Source: Clostridium sp.
Lineage (GTDB): Bacteria > Bacillota > Clostridia > Lachnospirales > Lachnospiraceae
Length of the DNA: 64,000 nucleotides
Assembly (NCBI GenBank): GCA_023664605.1
Contig: JAMPFF010000001.1
Location: forward strand, 48,106 to 112,105
Direction of reading: 5' to 3'
The position numbers and the translations under genes were made by a program. Below are positions 8,818 through 16,728 of the stretch, in pieces (position 1 is the stretch's first letter; every line of letters begins with the position of its first letter). The notes under the pieces are model-generated. The model searched no databases and was not told where the DNA came from. It worked only from the letters and a program-made list of their open reading frames with translations.

Positions 8818-10284
8818 ATGAATTTTTTACCCACTTTAGATGATGTCCAAAAAATTGCCGCCACAGGCGAGTATAAAGTCGTGCCGGTAAGCTGTGAAGT
8901 GCTCTCGGATATCTGCACACCGATTGAAGCGGTAAGAATCCTGAAAAATGTATCGACCCACTGTTATATGCTGGAATCGGTTGCCGAAAAGGAAAAATGG
9001 GGACGCTACACATTTCTCGGCTTTGACCCCAAACTGGAAATCACCTGTATAGACGGTGAAATGAAAGCCGGTAACGTTTCCATCAAAACCGACAATCCGT
9101 CTGCATTCCTGCGCCAGATTCTTGCCGATTATAAAAGCCCCTGCTTTGACTATCTTCCGTCTTTTACGGGCGGTCTGGTCGGCTATTTTGCCTACGATTA
9201 TCAGGGCTATCACGAACCGGCGGTCAGGATAAAAACGGTCGATACTGAATCGTTTAAGGACGTTGATTTAATGCTTTTTGACAAAGTTATCGCCTTTGAT
9301 AACTTCCGCCAGAAAATTATATTCATCGTCAATATGCCGTTAGAGGATATCAAAGTCGGCTACAACAAAGCGGTTATGGAATTAAAACAACTGTGCAGTC
9401 TGCTCCGCACGGGGGAAAAGAAAAAAGAACCCGCCGGGAAACTGCTTGGCGAAGTTACGCCTCTATTTGACAAGGCGCGTTACTGCGAAATGGTGGAAAA
9501 GGCAAAACATCATATCCATGAGGGCGATATTTTCCAAATCGTACTTTCCAACCGTTTAAGCGCCCCTTTTGAGGGCAGCCTGTTCGATACATACAGGGTG
9601 CTTCGCACCATCAACCCGTCGCCTTATATGTTCTATTTTTCAGGAACGGACGTTGAAGTTGCGGGAGCTTCCCCGGAAACGCTTGTAAAACTGGAAAACG
9701 GCATACTTCACACATTCCCGCTTGCCGGAACAAGACCCAGAGGCAAAACGGAGGAGGAGGACAACGCGCTGGAAACAGAACTTCTCGCCGACGAAAAGGA
9801 ACTTGCCGAACACAATATGCTGGTCGATTTAGGTCGCAATGACCTTGGTAAAATAAGTAAATTCGGCAGCGTACAGGTAGAAAAGCTGCATTCCATCGAA
9901 CGTTACTCTCACGTTATGCACATTGGTTCTACTGTCAGGGGGCAAATCCGTGAGGATTACGACGCGCTGGACGCCATCGAGGCGGTTCTGCCCGCCGGAA
10001 CGCTCTCCGGCGCACCGAAAATCCGCGCCTGCCAGCTTATCGGCGAATTGGAAAACAACAAGCGCGGCATATACGGCGGCGCCATCGGTTATATTGATTT
10101 TACCGGCAATATGGACACCTGTATCGCTATCCGCATTGCCTATAAGAAAAACGGCAAGGTCTTTGTCAGAAGCGGAGCGGGCATTGTCGCCGATTCCATA
10201 GCCGAAAAAGAATATGAGGAATGTATCAACAAGGCAAAAGCCGTTGTCAACGCGCTGACGCTTGCAGAGGAGGTGGATTTATGA
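8818..10284 (+). CDS. trpE: Anthranilate synthase component I
   Basis: The protein of 488 residues makes anthranilate from chorismate, using ammonia from TrpG. The chorismate-binding C-terminal half is complete, with IFQIVLSNRL, SPETLVK, the FPLAGTRPRGKTEEED stretch and AVLPAGTLSGAPK. The N-terminal YMLESVAEKEKWGRYTF carries the LLES-type tryptophan feedback site region. The start at 8818 is preferred over the in-frame ATG at 8782 because AAAGGA lies upstream of it and it matches the family N-terminus. It overlaps trpG by 4 nt. Confidence 0.95.
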   Translation: MNFLPTLDDVQKIAATGEYKVVPVSCEVLSDICTPIEAVRILKNVSTHCYMLESVAEKEKWGRYTFLGFDPKLEITCIDGEMKAGNVSIKTDNPSAFLRQILADYKSPCFDYLPSFTGGLVGYFAYDYQGYHEPAVRIKTVDTESFKDVDLMLFDKVIAFDNFRQKIIFIVNMPLEDIKVGYNKAVMELKQLCSLLRTGEKKKEPAGKLLGEVTPLFDKARYCEMVEKAKHHIHEGDIFQIVLSNRLSAPFEGSLFDTYRVLRTINPSPYMFYFSGTDVEVAGASPETLVKLENGILHTFPLAGTRPRGKTEEEDNALETELLADEKELAEHNMLVDLGRNDLGKISKFGSVQVEKLHSIERYSHVMHIGSTVRGQIREDYDALDAIEAVLPAGTLSGAPKIRACQLIGELENNKRGIYGGAIGYIDFTGNMDTCIAIRIAYKKNGKVFVRSGAGIVADSIAEKEYEECINKAKAVVNALTLAEEVDL

Positions 10285-10856
10285 TTCTGCTCATAGACAA
10301 CTACGACAGTTTTTCCTATAACCTCTATCAGCTTATCGGGGAAATCAACCCCGACATTAAAGTCATCCGTAACGACGAGATGAGCGTCGATGAAGTCAGG
10401 GCGTTACAGCCTGAGCGCATTATCCTTTCCCCCGGTCCGGGCAGACCGGAGGACGCGGGCATTACCATGGAGGCTGCCAAAACGCTCGGAAAAGAAATTC
10501 CCGTTCTCGGCGTCTGCCTCGGTCATCAAGCTATCTGCGCGGCTTTTGGCGCGACCGTCACCTACGCAAAGGAGTTGATGCACGGAAAACAGTCCGTTGT
10601 TACCTTTGATTCCGACTGCCCACTATTTAAAGGCTGCCCCGAACACGCGCCCGTGGCGCGTTACCATTCCCTTGCGGCAGACGCAGCGACCATTCCCGAA
10701 GAACTGAAAGTAACTGCCGTTACAGCCGATAACGAAGTAATGGCGGTTCAGCATAAAACCTATCCCATTTTCGGCGTACAGTTCCATCCCGAATCCATTA
10801 TGACGCCGGACGGGAAAACCATGCTATATCATTTTATAAAGGAGATATCACTATGA
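10281..10856 (+). CDS. trpG: Anthranilate synthase component II (glutamine amidotransferase)
   Basis: The protein has 191 residues and is a class I glutamine amidotransferase. It starts [15 protein letters not shown]. The catalytic nucleophile lies in [14 protein letters not shown] and the His-Glu pair in [12 protein letters not shown]. It supplies ammonia to TrpE. ATGA overlaps on both sides (trpE and trpD) show a tightly coupled operon. Confidence 0.95.
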   Translation: MILLIDNYDSFSYNLYQLIGEINPDIKVIRNDEMSVDEVRALQPERIILSPGPGRPEDAGITMEAAKTLGKEIPVLGVCLGHQAICAAFGATVTYAKELMHGKQSVVTFDSDCPLFKGCPEHAPVARYHSLAADAATIPEELKVTAVTADNEVMAVQHKTYPIFGVQFHPESIMTPDGKTMLYHFIKEISL

Positions 10857-11872
10857 TTAAAGAAGCCATCGTAAAAATCGTGAATAAGGAGGACCTCACC
10901 TACGACGAGGCGTATACCGTCATGAACGAAATCATGAGCGGAGAGACAACGCCGACCCAGAACGCCGCTTTTCTTGCCGCGCTTTCCACCAAAAGCACAA
11001 GAGCGGAGACAACGGATGAAATTGCCGGATGCGCCGCCGCCATGAGAGACCACGCAACCAAGGTAGAGACCGATATGGAACTGTTTGAAATCGTCGGAAC
11101 GGGCGGCGACAACGCACACAGTTTTAATATTTCCACCACTTCCGCCCTCGTCTGCGCAGCAGGCGGCATGAAAGTTGCCAAACACGGCAACCGTGCGGCT
11201 TCCTCCCAATGCGGAACCGCGGACTGCTTAGAGGCGCTTGGCGTCAATATCGAGCAGAGTCCGGAAAAATGTATCGAACTTTTAAAAGAGGTCGGAATGT
11301 GTTTCTTTTTCGCACAGAAATACCATACTTCCATGAAATATGTAGGCGCTATCCGTAAAGAGCTCGGATTCCGCACCGTATTCAATATTCTTGGTCCTCT
11401 CACCAACCCCGGAAGCCCGGCTATGCAGCTTCTCGGCGTATATGACGAATATCTTGCCGCGCCGCTTGCACAGGTTTTGATAAGCCTTGGCGTCAAACGC
11501 GGCATGGTCGTATACGGTCAGGACAAATTGGACGAAATCTCCATGAGCGCGCCCACCACCGTCTGCGAAATCAAAGACGGCTGGTTTAAATCTTATACGA
11601 TTACACCGGAGCAATTCGGATTTGCGCGCTGCAGCAAAGCCGACCTTGCAGGCGGTACACCCGCAGAAAACGCGCAAATCGTCCTCGATATCTTAAACGG
11701 TGAAAAAGGTCATAAACGTAACGCGGTCTTAATGAACGCCGGAGCGGCTCTCTACATCGGCGGGAAAGCCGAAAACATGGCGGACGGCATCCGCCGCGCC
11801 GCAGAACTGATTGATTCCGGCAAAGTCATGGAGACTTTGCAAAAGTTAAAGGAAATAAGCAACCGCGCTTAA
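10853..11872 (+). CDS. trpD: Anthranilate phosphoribosyltransferase
   Basis: The protein of 339 residues transfers phosphoribose from PRPP to anthranilate. Family motifs are present: [29 protein letters not shown] and [13 protein letters not shown]. It is the last gene of the block. trpC, trpF, trpB and trpA do not follow; a terminator and an opposite-strand gene come next, so the rest of the pathway must be elsewhere. Confidence 0.95.
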   Translation: MIKEAIVKIVNKEDLTYDEAYTVMNEIMSGETTPTQNAAFLAALSTKSTRAETTDEIAGCAAAMRDHATKVETDMELFEIVGTGGDNAHSFNISTTSALVCAAGGMKVAKHGNRAASSQCGTADCLEALGVNIEQSPEKCIELLKEVGMCFFFAQKYHTSMKYVGAIRKELGFRTVFNILGPLTNPGSPAMQLLGVYDEYLAAPLAQVLISLGVKRGMVVYGQDKLDEISMSAPTTVCEIKDGWFKSYTITPEQFGFARCSKADLAGGTPAENAQIVLDILNGEKGHKRNAVLMNAGAALYIGGKAENMADGIRRAAELIDSGKVMETLQKLKEISNRA

Positions 11873-11884
11873 ATACAAATATAC

Positions 11885-11917
11885 AAAAAAGATGGCTGTT
11901 TTTAAGCCATCTTTTTT
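11885..11917. terminator. Bidirectional intrinsic terminator
   Basis: A perfect GATGGCT/AGCCATC stem with a 7-nt loop is flanked by A6 and T6, so it can act on both strands. It ends trpEGD on the plus strand and the convergent gene 11961-12941 on the minus strand. Confidence 0.9.
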
Positions 11918-11960
11918 AATTTGGATGTTCCAAGACTGTTTTTACATTCTTGCTTCAATA

Positions 11961-12941
11961 CTATAACCATCCTTCCACCAATGCCACAATCACTCCTGCC
12001 AGTACTGTAACTAAAAACGTTGCAACTATTGCTCCTATTTTTCCTTTTATTCCCGCCTCAGCATTTTTCTTAATAATACTGTCTTTTATTTCGTCCGAAT
12101 TCTTTCCTATTTTTTGAATATCTTCCTGCATTCTATCTAACTTCAAATCCGTTTTAACAGTTTTGCTATCAAGTTCCCTTAATTGCATTTCGACAGAAGA
12201 AAATCTATCACTTAACGACTTATTTTCCTGCTCTCTTTTCGTTGATTCTTTTAAAAGGTCATTTGCAATCTGACTGACCTTTTCTTTTAATCCGCGAACA
12301 TCTTCACCTAATTGCCCTTGACTTTCCCGAAACGCTTTCTGCAATTCTTTCAATTCTATCTCAAGATTTTGCGGATTTACAGGTTTATATTTTTCAATAA
12401 GAGTTAAAAGCTTTTCCGGAAAAGACTCTATAGAAGTAGGCTTTTTATACTCTGAAAGCATTTCCTCATTGGTCAATTCAAAAAAATTTGCTGCCACAAT
12501 TTTGGTTCCCGGACTCAAAGTGTATGGTGTTCCTGCAACATTTCTCAATCCAAATACTAAATATCCCTCATAGCCTGGATCAATCGTTAATCCTCCCATT
12601 AGCTCTATTCCATCTTGTGCTAAACTCCGCTTTGGACTCAATTGCGCGTAAACATTAGATGGCAAAACCAACCTTTCCCGGCTCAACACAAAAACCACCT
12701 CTCCCGGCTCTACTACAGCTTTTCTAATATCTTCAGCGCTTTTTAAATCCTTTTCATAATCCATAACCCGTCCAAAATACGCCTTTAAGAAGTTGCTGCC
12801 TAATCTAAAATCGTATTTTATTCCCTCCGCACAAAACAAATCACCATTTATAATGACTGTCTCTTCCTGAACCCATTCCCTGATTTGATTTTCTGTTATC
12901 ACTTTAGACATATTCACATACCCCTCATGTGCCTTATTCAT
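11961..12941 (-). CDS. dCTP deaminase/dUTPase-like protein with coiled coil and C-terminal membrane anchor
   Basis: The protein has 326 residues. Residues about 10-165 resemble the dCTP deaminase/trimeric dUTPase fold: KYDFRLGSNF, LSPKRSLAQDGIEL and LTIDPGYEGYLVFGLRN, the last matching the motif with the catalytic or structural Asp-Pro-Gly-Tyr. Residues about 190-295 are a charged heptad-rich coiled coil. The C-terminus, about 303-324, is one transmembrane helix. Normal Dcd and Dut are soluble and about 150-190 residues. A membrane-tethered version in an accessory patch suggests a nucleotide-sensing or depleting role, possibly defence; that is inference. AGGAGG lies upstream of the start. Confidence 0.75.
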   Translation of the reverse strand: MNKAHEGYVNMSKVITENQIREWVQEETVIINGDLFCAEGIKYDFRLGSNFLKAYFGRVMDYEKDLKSAEDIRKAVVEPGEVVFVLSRERLVLPSNVYAQLSPKRSLAQDGIELMGGLTIDPGYEGYLVFGLRNVAGTPYTLSPGTKIVAANFFELTNEEMLSEYKKPTSIESFPEKLLTLIEKYKPVNPQNLEIELKELQKAFRESQGQLGEDVRGLKEKVSQIANDLLKESTKREQENKSLSDRFSSVEMQLRELDSKTVKTDLKLDRMQEDIQKIGKNSDEIKDSIIKKNAEAGIKGKIGAIVATFLVTVLAGVIVALVEGWL

Positions 12942-13153
12942 TTCCTGTACCTCCTATTGTTCATGGATACCTTTCATTAAAATCATAACTTATCCGGTGT
13001 ACAATAAATGGAACAGTAATTCATTTTATCTATAACAATATATTGTATCTTGCGTTATCCTTATCGCATTATATTGATGCATTCATGATTTGTTTTCATT
13101 ATAAATATTCACATACTACATGTCAAGGCTAACAAGACTTAATCAAGATATTC

Positions 13154-13216
13154 CTATTATCTACAGCAGTCCTGCCAAACAAATGAGAATCTTTCCGGCA
13201 GAACTGCCTGATTATG
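13154..13216. repeat. 63-bp palindromic direct repeat, copy 1
   Basis: This matches 15219-15281 with one mismatch. Each copy contains an imperfect inverted repeat (GCAGTCCTGCC and GGCAGAACTGC around a 20-nt loop). A further shared tail of about 20 bp (ATATAAGAATCAAGATTT) follows in both, directly here and after an extra stretch in copy 2. The rest of the gap 12942-13274 holds only AT-rich sequence with no gene I can support. Confidence 0.85.
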
Positions 13217-13274
13217 CATAGTGCATATAAGAATCAAGATTTATTTCCCTATATTTCTCCACCAATACCAAACT

Positions 13275-13589
13275 CTATCTAACTAACATTTGTAATGCCA
13301 TTAACAAGCCCGAAGATACCACATTACTCATAACATTAGTGAAAAAATTATCCTTATTCTTTTGAATAAATCCTTTCAAACCTGCTTCATCTTTTTTTCT
13401 TACAATTTTCTCAAACTCAGATATCGTTTGTATACCCGCCTTATCAAATACTGTATCCTTGTTATACGCAGAAAGAAACGATTCTAATTCATCCCAGTCT
13501 CTACTTTCTAACTGTCTGACTATTTCAACATTTTTATACTCATTAAACGTCTGGCTGCCAATTTTACTATTATTAATATTAATTTGCAT
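13275..13589 (-). CDS. Small protein of unknown function
   Basis: The protein has 104 residues and starts MQININNSKIGSQTFNEY, a pattern of N-terminal strands seen on many small accessory proteins. A mostly helical body follows, with a hydrophobic C-terminus (about 85-102) that may be a membrane or amphipathic helix. It begins 5 bp after the stop of the 165-residue membrane protein gene, so they are co-transcribed. Function unknown; a role with its membrane neighbour is likely from context only. Confidence 0.6.
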   Translation of the reverse strand: MQININNSKIGSQTFNEYKNVEIVRQLESRDWDELESFLSAYNKDTVFDKAGIQTISEFEKIVRKKDEAGLKGFIQKNKDNFFTNVMSNVVSSGLLMALQMLVR

Positions 13590-13594
13590 AATCT

Positions 13595-14092
13595 TTATCC
13601 TTTGAATATATTATCTTTGTACTCATTTATAGAACATGATTCTATCGTGCAGTTTTCCATATTAATTCTGTATCCACTGCCAGAGTTAATACAATTAACA
13701 ATAGTCTCCATAATCTCGATTGAAAAATTATGATTGGCACAATATAAATATATGGTTTCTCCTGAATTCAAACTCAAAACCAAATATTCGCCCCTGTCTT
13801 CATTCTCTTGTGTTATTCGATAAATAATCCATCCCCCCAATACTGCTATCGCCAATCCAATTAATATTAGTATTGCGTTTTTCGTAAAAAGACAACATAG
13901 TCCAAATAAAATCATTGCAAATGTGTATAATGGATATGGCTGTTTAGGTGAAGCTGCTGTTCTCATCCTTGAAATATTGGGCAATGAAATCATTGTTTCA
14001 TTATAAATAAAAACATTTTGGTCAATCTTCAATTCTTTAGTAATGATTTTTTCCTGTTGATTGTTTCCTATATTTACCTTTGCATCATTCAT
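13595..14092 (-). CDS. Membrane protein of unknown function, possibly DUF6232-like
   Basis: The protein has 165 residues. The N-terminal part (about 1-50) is soluble, two hydrophobic helices lie at about 55-93, and a soluble C-terminal domain of about 70 residues follows (EYLVLSLNSGETIYLYC, then IETIVNCIN-like helix). The overall layout resembles DUF6232-type proteins; I cannot confirm this. A C6 run at 13833-13838 lies in frame. Paired with the next small gene. Confidence 0.6.
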   Translation of the reverse strand: MNDAKVNIGNNQQEKIITKELKIDQNVFIYNETMISLPNISRMRTAASPKQPYPLYTFAMILFGLCCLFTKNAILILIGLAIAVLGGWIIYRITQENEDRGEYLVLSLNSGETIYLYCANHNFSIEIMETIVNCINSGSGYRINMENCTIESCSINEYKDNIFKG

Positions 14093-14225
14093 GTATATTT
14101 CCTTCCTTTTATCAATGATTTTAATAACTTAATTATATTCTATCATTTACTAAAGGAATTTTTTCTTCATATTTTGACAATAATCATGCTATTTTTGCTC
14201 TTAAAGACTTCTTTTTTCTTCACTT

Positions 14226-15116
14226 CTACATTCTTGCCTCAAACTCCGCAATGCTTGATGCCCTTGCTGCGGCTTTAAGCCATCTGCCGATAACATCCAT
14301 ATTCGTTTCCTGCTGAAGCTTCTGCATGATTCGCTGCGGAACTTTTCCAAGTTCTTCCAGCAGCTCTATTGTACTCTCGATTTTCCCCTCTATGATACCT
14401 TCTCGTCTGATTCTGTCTGCAATTTCACACATGATGTTCACTCCTTCTTTCTGCATCTTAAAATAATGTACTCGTTCCACAATTCTTGGAAAATTCACTG
14501 TTTGATATAACGGGTCAGAATTTTCCATATATCTTAATAATTCATTTATCTTTTCATCTTCTGTCGGATATTCCAGATTGAAATACCTCTCATGCAGGCC
14601 ATTATCCATATCTATAACAGTTTCATTTGCAGTCCTTTCACCCGCAGTCGCTTTGTCTATAACTCTGCCCTTTCCATATGCCATTCTATGTACCTGGTAA
14701 TCACCTCTGCGTCCGCCGATAAAATCCTTTCTGGTAATGTATATGATTGTCACGTCCGGCAGTTCATAGTAGTCTTTACCCTTTTCCAAAATACTCATAT
14801 CAATACTTGACAGATAGTAACGGCTCCTTTTAAGCGGTGCAGTTTCTTGGTACATCTGCAATTCGGCATTAATCAGCCTCCCGAATATATCTTCCGCCAG
14901 AATATCCAATTCCACAGAATGTTTTTCCAGATTTCGTATGGTATGCTGTGTCTGCACATTTTTAAGGACAATCGTTTCATCACATAAAAGAATGCGGCAC
15001 AACTCCTGACAAGCTACGATATCTTCAAACACCTTTCCGGCAAACAAGTCGCTTGTCAGGTTGAATTCCTGCAGTATCTGCTGTTTTTCTTGCAAGATAG
15101 TTTCCTCCTTATCCAC
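14226..15116 (-). CDS. Rpn family PD-(D/E)XK nuclease / putative transposase
   Basis: The protein has 296 residues and resembles the PDDEXK-type Rpn/transposase_31 family. The nuclease core is visible at about residues 65-90: a VELDILAED strand followed by INAELQM, giving the D...E-x-Q type active site. A helical C-terminal part carries a RREGIIEGKIE stretch common in this family. These genes occur in many Lachnospiraceae copies and promote recombination-linked DNA cleavage in the studied cases. It lies between two copies of a 63-bp repeat. Confidence 0.8.
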   Translation of the reverse strand: MDKEETILQEKQQILQEFNLTSDLFAGKVFEDIVACQELCRILLCDETIVLKNVQTQHTIRNLEKHSVELDILAEDIFGRLINAELQMYQETAPLKRSRYYLSSIDMSILEKGKDYYELPDVTIIYITRKDFIGGRRGDYQVHRMAYGKGRVIDKATAGERTANETVIDMDNGLHERYFNLEYPTEDEKINELLRYMENSDPLYQTVNFPRIVERVHYFKMQKEGVNIMCEIADRIRREGIIEGKIESTIELLEELGKVPQRIMQKLQQETNMDVIGRWLKAAARASSIAEFEARM

Positions 15117-15218
15117 TTAATGCAGGAGTCTGCTATCAGAACAGAAAATAAATGAAGCATATAATGCACTTTCAAATGCTATTTTTACTTATCCACTCTA
15201 CAGGAGGTCAATTTATTT

Positions 15219-15281
15219 CTATTATCTACAGCAGTCCTGCCAAACAAATGTGAATCTTTCCGGCAGAACTGCCTGATTATG
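15219..15281. repeat. 63-bp palindromic direct repeat, copy 2
   Basis: This is the second copy of the element at 13154-13216. The two copies bracket the three genes 13275-15116. The remainder of the gap 15117-15447 has the shared tail near 15322-15342 and otherwise nothing I can identify. Confidence 0.85.
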
Positions 15282-15447
15282 TACTGTGCCACGGATGAGT
15301 ACCAAAAAGAAAAGCACAATACATATATAAGAATCAAGATTTGTTTTTTGTTATTTTTATAACGGTATTATAACACAAGGTAATTATGTTTGCAATATAT
15401 TTTGCAAACTTTTATGAACGAATTATCGTTTTTACAAATCAAATAAT

Positions 15448-16557
15448 TTACACTATTTCTCTTTCTCTAGGTACAGCATACATAACCAGCTCTGCATTAC
15501 CCAAGCGATTATTATATGATGGTGCATATTTTCTAAACATAATCTTGTATTTATCCACTATCTCATAAACCAACAATGGCAACTCTACGATATCTTCCGG
15601 TTTATGATATGCACATATTGCTAAAACAGGACGATTCTTCTTTATGCATTCTTTTAAGCCTATTATAACTTCCTTTTCCATACCTTCTATATCCATATTT
15701 ATTAAGGTTATTTTTTTATCTATATAATATTCTACACTGCTTTTATCCAGATATATATTTTTAAGTTCAATTTTATGAAGTAAATCATCCGGTAAAATAT
15801 TTATATTCTTTCTCAGCTTTCGGTATGTATCTCCATCTCCTTCTACACCATATATCTTCTCAAATTGTTCTTTTCTATTTTCTATAAAATAGAATATGGA
15901 ATCTCCAACACAACTGCCAACATTTAAAAAGCACTCGTCTTTTAGCGGAATATAGCCTTCAAAATATTTATTACATGATTTTCCATGTTCACCTTTATAT
16001 ACACAATTTGTAATTATCGCCTTAATATATTCAAAGATTGCCTCCCTTGACGGAGTATCCTCTAATTTCTCAAACATTTTCAATAATTCATTCTTATGAC
16101 ATGTATAATAATGAAACCAACTGTACCTATATGGTGCCAGTCCATATTGCTGTGCAAAAGGATATATAAAATTATCCATACCAAGCTTTCTCAATATCTG
16201 TAAAATTTCTGCTGTTTCCGTCTCATAATACTTAGGTGATATTAAAACCAAATATCCCCCCCCTAGCAATTCTAGAGGAATTCTATCCGGATGATATATT
16301 GTACAGGAATCCATTTGCTTATTATGTTTATCAATATCATTATCTATAATAAATTTAACTGATATTCTTTCCTTCTTCAGCCAATGTAATAAATACTCAC
16401 ATCTTAGTCCGGCACCATAAATAACAATTTCATAATTTTTATATTTAATGATGGAGCGTAAAAATCCCATTTCAGATACCAATTCATATTCTCCACCACC
16501 TTGAACCATGTAATTTTCAGGATAGTTTAACATGTCCTCAAAAACAGTTTCTTGCAT
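15448..16557 (-). CDS. FkbM-family methyltransferase with N-terminal Rossmann-like module, phase-variable
   Basis: The protein has 369 residues. Residues about 40-140 are the island's shared Rossmann-like module (IVIYGAGLRCEYLLHWL, then FIIDNDIDKH). The C-terminal two thirds are an FkbM methyltransferase: FLNVGSCVGDSIFYF is the SAM-binding loop, followed by LINMDIEGMEKEVIIGL and the family ending. It would O-methylate a sugar. A G8 tract on the coding strand (16256-16263, codon about 98) encodes GGG in ELLGGGYLVL; the present length keeps the frame. The ATG at 16557 has AAAGGAGA upstream and is preferred to 16587. It is divergent from the giant fusion gene. Confidence 0.85.
   Translation of the reverse strand: MQETVFEDMLNYPENYMVQGGGEYELVSEMGFLRSIIKYKNYEIVIYGAGLRCEYLLHWLKKERISVKFIIDNDIDKHNKQMDSCTIYHPDRIPLELLGGGYLVLISPKYYETETAEILQILRKLGMDNFIYPFAQQYGLAPYRYSWFHYYTCHKNELLKMFEKLEDTPSREAIFEYIKAIITNCVYKGEHGKSCNKYFEGYIPLKDECFLNVGSCVGDSIFYFIENRKEQFEKIYGVEGDGDTYRKLRKNINILPDDLLHKIELKNIYLDKSSVEYYIDKKITLINMDIEGMEKEVIIGLKECIKKNRPVLAICAYHKPEDIVELPLLVYEIVDKYKIMFRKYAPSYNNRLGNAELVMYAVPREREIV
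16256..16263 (-). repeat. Poly-G8 tract (coding strand), gene in frame
   Basis: Eight C on the plus strand, eight G on the coding strand of the FkbM gene, surrounded by very AT-rich sequence. One-base slippage would truncate the protein before its methyltransferase domain. Confidence 0.85.
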
Positions 16558-16591
16558 AAGAATACTCTCCTTTAATAATATATTCACTTAT

Positions 16592-16620
16592 AATATAGCA
16601 TTGATATATCTATTTTTCAA
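16592..16620 (-). promoter_or_regulatory. Promoter for the FkbM gene
   Basis: Minus strand: TTGAAA (16615-16620), 17 bp, TATATT (16592-16597), about 35 bp before the start codon at 16557. It is back to back with the plus-strand promoter at 16627-16656. Confidence 0.5.
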
Positions 16621-16626
16621 TTAATT

Positions 16627-16656
16627 TTGACCTTGAGTTTCATCCTCCTGTATGCT
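16627..16656 (+). promoter_or_regulatory. Promoter for the fusion gene at 16729
   Basis: TTGACC (16627-16632) is followed by 18 bp and TATGCT (16651-16656), about 70 bp before the ATG at 16729. A weak AAAGGA site lies before that ATG. Confidence 0.45.
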
Positions 16657-16728
16657 ATCCTTTTTATAGCAATAACATCAAAATATAGTGAAAATTACTG
16701 CAATAAAATAAAGGATAAATATTAGATT

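Noticed and set aside
8818-11872. trpEGD as a complete tryptophan operon
   Set aside because: Ends at a strong terminator after trpD with an opposite-strand gene next; trpC, F, B and A are absent from the window.
13833-13838. C6 run inside the small membrane protein gene
   Set aside because: Six bases is shorter than the other tracts, the frame is intact, and the gene is not a glycan gene; not counted as a phase-variable tract.
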